Below, piece by piece: positions 1 through 6,625 of a DNA stretch of 9,519 nucleotides; position 1 is the first letter of the stretch, and every line of letters starts with the position of its first letter. The notes below the pieces were generated by a model. The model had not been told where the DNA came from. It worked only from the letters and a program-made list of their open reading frames with translations, and made no database searches. A program made the translations under genes and the position numbers. This stretch comes from Paracoccaceae bacterium (GTDB lineage: Bacteria; Pseudomonadota; Alphaproteobacteria; Rhodobacterales; Rhodobacteraceae). The DNA is taken from the NCBI GenBank assembly GCA_003447515.1, contig DLZA01000120.1, positions 1 to 9,519 on the forward strand, in the 5' to 3' direction.

Positions 1-145
1 CGGGATCTTGGATCTCAGCCTGTATGTGACAAATGACAAAGCAAGTCCGTTGTGATCCGGTTATGCGTATCGGGCAGTTTCTATTCGCTTTTCAATTGGT
101 TCTGGAGGCAGTATCGACAGGTTAAACCATAGAGAAGATCCGAGC
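1..145. other. Left-edge non-coding leader of the thioesterase gene
   Basis: No complete gene is visible. On the plus strand all three frames close early (stops at 27-29, 34-36 and 53-55), so a gene entering from the left on that strand could contribute at most 18 codons; none of the short tails is recognisable. The stretch before the thioesterase contains a GGTT-A-AACC inverted repeat at 120-128 and a purine-rich AGAGAAG at 131-137, which is a plausible ribosome binding site 8 nt before the ATG at 146. I see no convincing promoter hexamers. Confidence 0.5.
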
Positions 146-619
146 ATGACCCAGAACTTTTTTGAAGAGGTCCAAGCAGTCCGCTTTCAGCACTGTGATC
201 CAGCGGGCATTGTTTTTTATCCAAGATACTATGAAATGTTGAACCTAACGGTTGAACGCTTTTTTGAACGTCAGCTTGGGTTTTCGTTCAACAAATTGCA
301 CAAGCAGCTAAATGTTACGGTGCCTACCGTACGAATTGAGACAGACTTTCTTGATGCCAGTTATCTTGAAGACAGGCTTCAATTTCAAATGACACTGGAC
401 CGAATTGGCAAATCGAGCCTTGGGTTCCAAATTGTGTGTATGTGCGAAGATAAATTACGCCTTCGTGCGCTCATTACCTTGGTTTGCATTGATTTTGATA
501 AGAAGAAAGCAACGCCATGGCCGGATGTCCTCCGGACCAAAATTGATACCATTCTTGCGGGCGATGCAGGTGATCACTCCATGCCGCGGCCCGACCCGAA
601 GATCATCGACGACTATTAA
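146..619 (+). CDS. Hotdog-fold acyl-CoA thioesterase (4-hydroxybenzoyl-CoA thioesterase type)
   Basis: The 157-residue product is a cytoplasmic single hotdog-domain thioesterase that should hydrolyse an acyl- or aroyl-CoA to free acid and CoA. The N-terminal motif CDPAGIVFYPRYYEM (residues 17-31) is the signature of the 4HBT/YbgC group, and Asp18 matches the catalytic aspartate of Pseudomonas 4-hydroxybenzoyl-CoA thioesterase. Length is slightly above the usual 130-145 residues because of a Pro/Asp-rich tail. The ATG at 146 is preceded by AGAGAAG. The gene converges on the catabolic operon, and its TAA overlaps the stop of the SDR gene. In this setting it probably releases an aromatic or stalled CoA thioester of the pathway, for example anthraniloyl-CoA, or recycles CoA; the actual substrate cannot be read from sequence. 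Family assignment is firm. Confidence 0.9.
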   Translation: MTQNFFEEVQAVRFQHCDPAGIVFYPRYYEMLNLTVERFFERQLGFSFNKLHKQLNVTVPTVRIETDFLDASYLEDRLQFQMTLDRIGKSSLGFQIVCMCEDKLRLRALITLVCIDFDKKKATPWPDVLRTKIDTILAGDAGDHSMPRPDPKIIDDY

Positions 620-1341
620 ATCTCAAGCGTTCCGACGCTTGCACCACCGCAGACATAAAGTGTTTGACCTGTCACAAAGCCATTCTCGGGATCGCAAAAG
701 AACAAAAAAGCATTTGTGACGTCCTTTGCCGTGCCAAGCCGCCCAATAGGGATGCGCTTCGCTAACGCATCCTGTTGCGGACTGTCTTTTTCGACAATAC
801 TCCAGAAGTTATCAGTTAGAATGGGTCCGGGGGCCACTACATTTACGGTGATCCCATGACCGGCAAGTTCCAATGCCCAGGTGCGGGCCATGCCGATCAT
901 GCCTGCTTTGCTGGCGCTATAAGCAGTCCGTGTTGGCGCACCGAGGGCTGCGCGTGATGCATTAAACATGACCCGACCAAAGCCTAGTTCTTTCATATTT
1001 GGTAATACTGCCTGCAACAGTGTCAAAGCTGAGCCAAGGTGAAGCTGAGCCAAACCTGTAATATCGGTTGGTTTCGTGTCCTCCACTAAATTTGCCCAAA
1101 TGAGCCCGGCATTATGGATCAGATGCGTAATCTTATGATCTGAAGCGAGCTGGGTTGCGGCGTTTGTTACTGCGTCAGGGTCAAGCAGGTCAACTTCGAG
1201 GGAAGAAAGGTTGGCGTGCGTAAATCCTGGCGTACGTCGTGCGACAGAGATGACTTTGTAGTTGCGAGCAAGCAAAGCCTGCGCAAGATCTGCACCGATC
1301 CCCTTGTTTCCACCGGTTATGACTGCTGTATTCTGGGTCAT
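616..1341 (-). CDS. SDR-family NAD(P)-dependent dehydrogenase (intact S-Y-K triad)
   Basis: This 241-residue classical short-chain dehydrogenase/reductase is of normal family length. It has the Rossmann cofactor motif TGGNKGIG (residues 9-16), NAG at 77-79, catalytic Ser129 and the YSASK pair Tyr141/Lys145, followed by the PG motif near residue 170. The fourth catalytic residue, normally Asn in a vNxxG context, appears as His101 (LHLGS). It is the last gene of the minus-strand operon; its ATG overlaps the cyclase TGA as ATGA, and the upstream Shine-Dalgarno is weak, suggesting translational coupling. In a Rieske oxygenase operon the likely role is oxidation of the cis-dihydrodiol; in the indole-acetate model it would turn a 2,3-dihydroxyindoline-3-acetate into dioxindole-3-acetate. 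It could instead act with the pseudo-SDR domain encoded two genes upstream. Substrate is inferred only. Confidence 0.9.
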   Translation of the reverse strand: MTQNTAVITGGNKGIGADLAQALLARNYKVISVARRTPGFTHANLSSLEVDLLDPDAVTNAATQLASDHKITHLIHNAGLIWANLVEDTKPTDITGLAQLHLGSALTLLQAVLPNMKELGFGRVMFNASRAALGAPTRTAYSASKAGMIGMARTWALELAGHGITVNVVAPGPILTDNFWSIVEKDSPQQDALAKRIPIGRLGTAKDVTNAFLFFCDPENGFVTGQTLYVCGGASVGTLEI

Positions 1342-2114
1342 GTGTTGTCTACCATCGCAAGGACGCGCAGCGGGCTACCGGTGCCGTCTTTAATCTTAAG
1401 TGGTGCAGCAATTAAAATGGCACCGGTTGCTGGTAATTGATCGAGACCTGACAGGCATTGTAGTCCAAATTTACCTGCGCCGTGAAGGTAATAGTGTGCA
1501 GGATAAGGTGGCACAGCATGGCTGCCTTGGCCTGAATCTGTGCCAACGGTTTCCGTGCCAAACCCAAGGATGTCACGTTCATCAATCAAAAATTTGATTG
1601 CCTCTGGTGCAGGACCCGGTGAGTGGGGGCCATCTTCGCGCATATTCAGATATGCAGCACCCTGGCGTTTAGACCAATCCGTACGCATCATGATCCAAGA
1701 TCCGTTGGGAATAGTGCCGTGCTGCTTTTCCCACGCGGTGATGTCATCAATTACCATTTCGTAGTCTTCGTTGGCATTGGATTGCGCAACACAGTCGATC
1801 ACGACAACAGGTCCGACAAAATTTTTAGGTGAAATCGCATCAACCGACCCAAACGGTACATCACGGCCCGACACCCAATGTGAGGGCGCGTCAAAATGCG
1901 TGCCAGTATGTTCTGACATGGAAATATTGTGCCATTTCCAAGCAGGACCGCGGTGATCATAGGCACTTACTTCTTCCATCCGAAAACGTGCGCATTGGCC
2001 GAACTCTGGCGGTAGAATGATGACTGGGAAATCAGGGTCAAGCGTGTGGGTTAAATCAACCACACGAATAGTGCCCGATGCCAGTGATGCGGCAAGATCC
2101 GTAAGGGTTGTCAT
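1338..2114 (-). CDS. Cyclase/isatin hydrolase-family metal-dependent hydrolase
   Basis: The 258-residue product belongs to the cyclase family that includes bacterial kynurenine formamidase (KynB) and isatin hydrolase, which open an amide or lactam using bound Mn or Zn. The family signature HTGTHFDAPSHW lies at residues 69-80, giving metal ligands His69, His73 and Asp75, with His79 as the likely catalytic histidine. The C-terminal half has His207 and, twelve residues later, Gln219, where KynB-type enzymes have a His/Glu pair. Aromatic residues Trp59, Trp61 and Trp80 near the site would suit a flat aromatic substrate. The gene overlaps both neighbours by 4 bp and has a perfect Shine-Dalgarno. 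An isatin-to-isatinate reaction fits the context well, but formamidase or another lactamase/lactonase activity is possible. Family is certain, substrate is inferred. Confidence 0.88.
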   Translation of the reverse strand: MTTLTDLAASLASGTIRVVDLTHTLDPDFPVIILPPEFGQCARFRMEEVSAYDHRGPAWKWHNISMSEHTGTHFDAPSHWVSGRDVPFGSVDAISPKNFVGPVVVIDCVAQSNANEDYEMVIDDITAWEKQHGTIPNGSWIMMRTDWSKRQGAAYLNMREDGPHSPGPAPEAIKFLIDERDILGFGTETVGTDSGQGSHAVPPYPAHYYLHGAGKFGLQCLSGLDQLPATGAILIAAPLKIKDGTGSPLRVLAMVDNT

Positions 2115-3364
2115 GGGCCATCACCTCCGAATGTGAGTTCGCGTTCAAGAACCTTGGGGTCGCGGCGGAACCTGTCACGTACGTCTTTGGCAATGTCACC
2201 GCTCCAGACATCTTCGACGCCAGCTTGCAAACCTTTGATCACATCTCGTGCAAGTGATTGTGGTAGAACCTTGGGCGGGGGTAGGGATGCAAACCAGTCA
2301 CTTTCGGTTGGGCCGGAAAAGACATTCATCACCCTGAGGCCAGCGGTCCGAAATTCCGACCGCAATGATTGCGATAATGAATGCGCTGCTGATTGGCTGG
2401 CCGCAAACGCCCCGTACTCTGGCGTGTTTGCCAACGCGCCAATATGCAAAAGGTTCACCCACGCGACCGCTGAATTCGCTTCATCAGCAGTCCGTTTGCA
2501 CATGCCGGGACCAAAGGCTTGTGCCAGCCGCATCATGCCAAAGTAGTTCACATCCATTTCATTTTGCGCAAACCCAACATCGCCACGCGCAAGTGCCCCA
2601 CCAGGCCGGACGAACTGCGCGTTGTTGATAAGGATATCAGTCTTGCCGCCAATCTCGCCAGCTAAAGTTTGCACAGATAGTGTGTCAGTGACATCAAGCG
2701 GCATAAATTCAACACCAATTTCCTGTAAAGCTGCACGTGCGGTGTAAGGGCGCCAACTTTCAGACTCGCCTATGAAGATAATCGCGGCGCCTGCATCTTT
2801 TAGCGCCTTGGCCATTGCAGGTGCATTTTCAGCCCTTGCGTCGGTCAGCAAAACACGGCGGTGTTTTGGATCAGCAGTTAGTTCACGCATGAGAGGGGCA
2901 TCCATTGCATTTGGGGTTTCTTGGGGTGGCATAGCCACTAATACGCCTTGGCCAGCACGGTCAAGATGGGCAGTCAGGTGGATAGCGCTTTGGGGTGTCA
3001 CGTCAGGGTGGATATGAACAATGATCATAGGACCGGCGTCTGTTTTAACGGTTCCTATACGCCATGGCACCCGTTCGCGGTAATATAATCTGGGCGAGGT
3101 TTGTACTGTTGTTTCGGCCAAAAGCTGACCTTGTGGTGGGAAATCAACCCATGGCAGATCATTGGACAGGCATGCGACGCAAGCGTCTCGTGGTGGATAC
3201 TGCCACGTGGCGCATTCTGAACAGCATTGCAATGCCAACCGTCCTTCTGCTGCGGCTGCAGTGAGGCCAAGGGCCGCGCGACTGCGCATTTCTGGTGGCC
3301 GCGTCGGGGACGTGCTACGCTGCTGGGGGTTTTTTTTTGGTGGCGCCAAAAGAGGGTCAGTCAT
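2111..3364 (-). CDS. DUF35 Zn-ribbon/OB-fold protein fused to a degenerate SDR domain
   Basis: This 417-residue protein has three parts. Residues 1-40 are a Pro/Ala/Arg-rich leader. Residues about 41-150 are a DUF35 module: a zinc ribbon with Cys48/Cys51 and Cys62/Cys65, then an OB-fold. DUF35 proteins bind thiolase-fold partners, as in ChsH2-Ltp2 of steroid degradation and BbsA-BbsB of anaerobic toluene degradation; the thiolase-fold gene lies directly upstream. Residues about 168-417 are an SDR fold recognised by DILINNAQ (243-250), VNYFG (272-276) and the helix AASQSAAHSLSQSLR. The usual TGxxxGxG cofactor loop is replaced by TDARAEN (174-180), the YxxxK pair by Phe320/Gln324, and no serine sits at the catalytic Ser position, so this half is probably not an oxidoreductase. 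The ATG has a GGAG site 7 nt upstream and overlaps the thiolase stop. Likely a scaffold or substrate-channelling subunit. Confidence 0.85.
   Translation of the reverse strand: MTDPLLAPPKKNPQQRSTSPTRPPEMRSRAALGLTAAAAEGRLALQCCSECATWQYPPRDACVACLSNDLPWVDFPPQGQLLAETTVQTSPRLYYRERVPWRIGTVKTDAGPMIIVHIHPDVTPQSAIHLTAHLDRAGQGVLVAMPPQETPNAMDAPLMRELTADPKHRRVLLTDARAENAPAMAKALKDAGAAIIFIGESESWRPYTARAALQEIGVEFMPLDVTDTLSVQTLAGEIGGKTDILINNAQFVRPGGALARGDVGFAQNEMDVNYFGMMRLAQAFGPGMCKRTADEANSAVAWVNLLHIGALANTPEYGAFAASQSAAHSLSQSLRSEFRTAGLRVMNVFSGPTESDWFASLPPPKVLPQSLARDVIKGLQAGVEDVWSGDIAKDVRDRFRRDPKVLERELTFGGDGP
2120..2128 (-). promoter_or_regulatory. Perfect Shine-Dalgarno for the cyclase gene
   Basis: The minus strand reads GGAGGTGAT, fully complementary to the conserved 16S rRNA 3' end, with 5 nt between its end and the cyclase ATG at 2114. 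It is embedded in the last codons of the DUF35-SDR fusion, where it encodes Gly-Gly-Asp of the GGDGP tail. It supports the cyclase start and suggests this enzyme is made at a higher rate than its neighbours. Confidence 0.8.
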
Positions 3365-4542
3365 GCGCGTACTCCGGTTTCCAAGACGGTCGCGCTGGTG
3401 CAGAGGCCGCGGTCATAGTTGATCATGCCAAACCCTGTGACAAGCGCACGGGCTGCATCTTTAACTTGGGTGCCACTGGCTTGGCCTGTGACTTGGCGTA
3501 GGGCCTCGACCATGCCGATGAAACCACCAGCAGCTCCTGCCTGTCCTGCGGACAATTGCCCACCTGATGTGTTGTGTGGAAAGTTGCCGTTAATAGTTAA
3601 ATCGTGGTCACGCACAAATGTGGGGCCTTCGCCTTTTTCACACATCCCAAGGTCTTCAAATTGCATCATGACGATAACAGGATAGTCGTCATATGTTTGC
3701 ATTACATCGATATCAAGCGGGGTGCAGCCGGCCATTTCCCAAAGTGTATCACGATCTAGGGTCCAACCGCCACGAAGTTGCATCGGGTCATCAGCATGGG
3801 CATTGTGCCGCTCAATCGCAGCCGTCAAACGCGCAAATGGAATCCCAAGCTGCAGTGCTTTGTCTTCATGCATGACGAGGAAGCTTTCGGCTCCTGCGCA
3901 TGGCATCACGCAGTCAAATAGGGCTATCGGGTCCGCGATAAGTCGCGCCTTTAGGTACTGATCCAGCGTCAACGGTTTTTGCATCACTGCTCGTGGGTTC
4001 TTTAGTGCATTATCGCGCTGTGACACACAGATCCTGCCAAAATCTGTGCGGGTTGCCCCAAATTCGTTCATGTAATGGTCTGTTAATAAGGCGAAATTAG
4101 CGTTTGGGCCGCCGTATCCGTAGGGGTAGCTTGCATCCATTGCAAAGCGCGAAAAGCTGGAGAGTAATTGCCGAAAGCTGTCGATGTGATTGGTGTCGCC
4201 AGCGACACACGCAACAATATCAGCGTCACCCGCTTGAACGGCACGCGCTGCACGGCGCAGCGCAACACCAGCAGATGCGCCGCCCATTGGAACATGGTCC
4301 AACCAACGTGTTGAAAGCCCAAGATGTTGGGTCAGACCAACAGCACTGTCAGGAAACAATGTAAACGATGATACAGAAAATCCATCAAGTTGGCTTTTTT
4401 TCAAACCTACTGAATCCAGAGATCCTTTGAGCGCGCGCGCAATCCAATGATGCGCTGTGTCGATTGAATAGCGTTGGTAGGGTGTCGAAAAAGGGGCTGT
4501 TAGGACAACGCCATGGTAGGATGCAGGGGCGCGACGTGTCAC
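3361..4542 (-). CDS. Thiolase-fold (SCP-x/Ltp2-like) protein, likely CoA-dependent retro-aldolase
   Basis: The 393-residue product is a full-length thiolase-superfamily protein of the SCP-x/lipid-transfer type, seen in GGASAGVALRRAARAVQAGD (87-106), NTSGGQLSAG (324-333) and the C-terminal GFGMINYDRG (370-379). The thiolase catalytic residues are not conserved: the nucleophilic Cys position is Ala89, the His of the GHP motif is Gln334 (GQAG), and the second Cys near the C-terminus is Val or Thr (368-369). This pattern matches DUF35-associated aldolases such as Ltp2, which cleave a tertiary beta-hydroxyacyl-CoA into a ketone and an acyl-CoA without the cysteine; Tyr residues 284, 287 and 376 are candidate catalytic groups, untested. 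The start is GTG at 4542, overlapping the ligase stop as GTGA, with no clear Shine-Dalgarno. The adjacent DUF35 fusion is its probable partner. A true thiolase seems unlikely. Confidence 0.85.
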   Translation of the reverse strand: MTRRAPASYHGVVLTAPFSTPYQRYSIDTAHHWIARALKGSLDSVGLKKSQLDGFSVSSFTLFPDSAVGLTQHLGLSTRWLDHVPMGGASAGVALRRAARAVQAGDADIVACVAGDTNHIDSFRQLLSSFSRFAMDASYPYGYGGPNANFALLTDHYMNEFGATRTDFGRICVSQRDNALKNPRAVMQKPLTLDQYLKARLIADPIALFDCVMPCAGAESFLVMHEDKALQLGIPFARLTAAIERHNAHADDPMQLRGGWTLDRDTLWEMAGCTPLDIDVMQTYDDYPVIVMMQFEDLGMCEKGEGPTFVRDHDLTINGNFPHNTSGGQLSAGQAGAAGGFIGMVEALRQVTGQASGTQVKDAARALVTGFGMINYDRGLCTSATVLETGVRA

Positions 4543-6152
4543 GCGACTTGTCGCTTTTTGAGTGAGGTTAGGCAGATCGTTTGTGGGTCTAATATTAATG
4601 TGGCGGCCTTTTCTTTTAGTATCTTACGTTGGATTTTTTGGGTACTTGTCAGGGGCAGTGTGTCTACAAACGCAATGTAGCCTGGTACCTTGTAATAGGC
4701 CATTTGGCCGAGCGCCCATGTCGCGATGTCATGGGCTAATTTGGAGCTTGGGTTGTCTACTACAAGGCAAGCAAACACTTCATCACCCCGCAAGGCATCA
4801 GGCACTGGCGTGACGCCGGCTGCGCGCACACTTTCGTGGTGCATAAGAACGCTTTCTACCTCGACTGCTGCAATGTTCTCTCCAGATCTGCGAATGACGT
4901 TTTTCTCGCGATCAACGAACTTGAAACGTCCATCAGCATCTCGAGTTACAATGTCACCGGTGTGGAACCAACCGTCTTTCCAAGCGTCCGCAGTCGCAGT
5001 CGAGTTCTTGTAATAGTGGGAAAAAAAACCGTAATGCGGATTTTTGCCATTGTTGCGGACGAGCAGTTCACCAGGCATCCCGTCTCCAGTATCTTTGCCG
5101 GTATCATCCACTACGCGTGTTGCGACCCAGCCTTTTGCTCTGCCAAGTGACGATTGCCCGACTAAACGGTTAAGATCATTTGCCGCAATTACCGCACCTG
5201 CTCCTGTTTCAGTCATGGCCCACGCCTCAATCAAAGGAATGCCAAAGCGGTCTTCGAAACCTGCGTGTATTTTGGGGTTTATGCCTGCGCCAAAGCCAAA
5301 GCGGACATTGTGCGTACGGTCTGTGACCCGTGATGGTAGCTTCATCAGAACGGACGGCATCACGCCAAGATAGTGTAGACAGGTTGCACTGCTTGCCGTC
5401 ACATTTTCCCACCAGCTGCGTGGATGGAATCGGTCCAGTACGATTAGGCAACCCCCAACGGATAGCATCGCCATATATGAATAGGCCATCGCATTCATGT
5501 GAAAGACTGGCAGCGGGGTAATCATCCGTTCGCCTTCCATGCTTAAATTTGCAAGACCATCCAGATCAGCGTACCACCGTCCTGCAAGCAAGAAATAGGC
5601 GTTCGGCAATACACAGCCTTTGGGTCTCCCCGTTGTGCCAGAGGTATAAAGAACTGCAGCTTCTCGCGCGTCACCGGACAGATCTTTTGTAACCACTGCA
5701 TTCGTGCGCACGGCCGGCAAATTTTCTGTAAGTGTTATTACCGGCACATCGAGAGATGTTTCAGCAACTGCAAGTTTTAGTTCGTCAAGGCGGGTTGGTA
5801 GGGCGATGACCAAAGCGGGCTCTCCATGGCCGATCAAATAAGTCAGCTCGCTCAGCCGTAAATCTGGATTTATTGGAATAATTGATGCGCCAATTCGGTT
5901 CAGTGCGCAGAAAAGAACAAAGAAGTCGGGGCGATTTTCTAATAAAACGGCCACACGTACGCCCGTACCATAACCCATAGCTTCAAATCGGTCAGCCCAA
6001 TCGTCTGCATTTTTTTGAAAGTCGGCGTAGCTTATTGACCCTGCTGCGATGCCATAGGCTTTCGCGGTTTCGTTCATAACTTCTAACACTGGACGATCTG
6101 GCCAAAGTGCGGCCGACTCGGCCATACGCGCGTAAACCGTTCTTGTGGTCAT
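4539..6152 (-). CDS. Acyl-CoA ligase (ANL superfamily, AMP-forming)
   Basis: The 537-residue enzyme activates a carboxylic acid to its CoA thioester through an acyl-adenylate, in the cytoplasm. It has the phosphate-binding loop YTSGTTGRPKG (169-179), the A5 motif WAMTET (311-316), HTGD (397-400), the hinge VDREKNVIRRSGENIA (413-428) and the A10 motif with Lys506 (TQKIQRK), so every core motif is intact and length is normal. Overall style resembles the CaiC/crotonobetaine-carnitine ligase group, which also includes many aromatic acid ligases. It overlaps the oxygenase beta gene and the thiolase-fold gene by 4 bp each, placing CoA activation between oxygenation and C-C cleavage. In the indole-acetate model its substrate would be dioxindole-3-acetate; other hydroxylated aryl acids are possible. 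A homopolymer of eight T on the coding strand encodes Gly-Phe-Phe near residue 375. Confidence 0.92.
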   Translation of the reverse strand: MTTRTVYARMAESAALWPDRPVLEVMNETAKAYGIAAGSISYADFQKNADDWADRFEAMGYGTGVRVAVLLENRPDFFVLFCALNRIGASIIPINPDLRLSELTYLIGHGEPALVIALPTRLDELKLAVAETSLDVPVITLTENLPAVRTNAVVTKDLSGDAREAAVLYTSGTTGRPKGCVLPNAYFLLAGRWYADLDGLANLSMEGERMITPLPVFHMNAMAYSYMAMLSVGGCLIVLDRFHPRSWWENVTASSATCLHYLGVMPSVLMKLPSRVTDRTHNVRFGFGAGINPKIHAGFEDRFGIPLIEAWAMTETGAGAVIAANDLNRLVGQSSLGRAKGWVATRVVDDTGKDTGDGMPGELLVRNNGKNPHYGFFSHYYKNSTATADAWKDGWFHTGDIVTRDADGRFKFVDREKNVIRRSGENIAAVEVESVLMHHESVRAAGVTPVPDALRGDEVFACLVVDNPSSKLAHDIATWALGQMAYYKVPGYIAFVDTLPLTSTQKIQRKILKEKAATLILDPQTICLTSLKKRQVA

Positions 6153-6625
6153 GGTAGCAACTGGATGTTGCCGAATGCTGCATCAGAATTGACCAACACA
6201 ACTTTTTTGCCTGCAATCCGCAGTTTACCATCGACACAGCATAAATCGTGTATGGCGGTAAGGGCCAAGAGCTGCTGTTCATCAAGTCGTGTTTCAATAT
6301 AGTGCATCGCCGTGTTGGTCTGAAAGATGCCGGCCTTTACATCAAACACATCCACGAATGGGCGTTGGATGACATGGTGACATCGGCTTTTCGGCTTTTG
6401 GCTGAACGTGCGTTCTCCGTTCAGGCGTTCAACTCGAAGGCGCAGCATAAAGTGGTCTTCGTAAAGCAAAGAGGTTTCATTTATAGGGTCGGCCTGATTA
6501 TAGCCTAGTGGCATCCAGTAGTGTGCATCTGGCATCCAAAGGGCTAACCATTCGGTAAAGCGCCCTTCGTCCAGCATCCGTGCTTCACTATAGATGAAAT
6601 CAATGATGTCATCACGGATCATCAC
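6149..6625 (-). CDS. Aromatic-ring-hydroxylating dioxygenase beta subunit
   Basis: The product (158 residues from GTG at 6625, or 157 from the ATG just after it) is the small NTF2/SnoaL-fold subunit of a Rieske non-haem iron oxygenase. Typical features are the opening helix IxDFIYSEARMLDEGRF, the WLALWMPDAHYWMP segment (26-39), the central RLxGE..RCHHVIQRP region and a C-terminal strand ending in a conserved-type KKVVLVNSD stretch. It has no catalytic residues and should stabilise an alpha3beta3 hexamer with the gene just upstream. Two starts are possible: GTG overlapping the alpha stop as GTGA, or ATG at 6622 as TGATG. The GAGG site lies 4 nt before GTG and 7 nt before ATG, so ATG may be the real start. 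Length agrees with benzoate- and naphthalene-type beta subunits. Confidence 0.92.
   Translation of the reverse strand: MMIRDDIIDFIYSEARMLDEGRFTEWLALWMPDAHYWMPLGYNQADPINETSLLYEDHFMLRLRVERLNGERTFSQKPKSRCHHVIQRPFVDVFDVKAGIFQTNTAMHYIETRLDEQQLLALTAIHDLCCVDGKLRIAGKKVVLVNSDAAFGNIQLLP

Noticed and set aside
1338..2114. Kynurenine formamidase (kynB) of tryptophan degradation
   Set aside because: No tryptophan dioxygenase or kynureninase gene is nearby, the KynB-type Glu is Gln219, and the operon context is an aromatic oxygenase pathway.
2133..2546. 137-codon open frame on the plus strand inside the DUF35-SDR gene
   Set aside because: It lies wholly antisense to a gene with clear domains, has Ser/Arg/Pro-rich composition typical of a shadow frame, and shows no recognisable motif.
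3361..4542. Plain annotation as an acetyl-CoA acetyltransferase
   Set aside because: The catalytic Cys, His and second Cys positions are all substituted, so the standard thiolase reaction is not supported.
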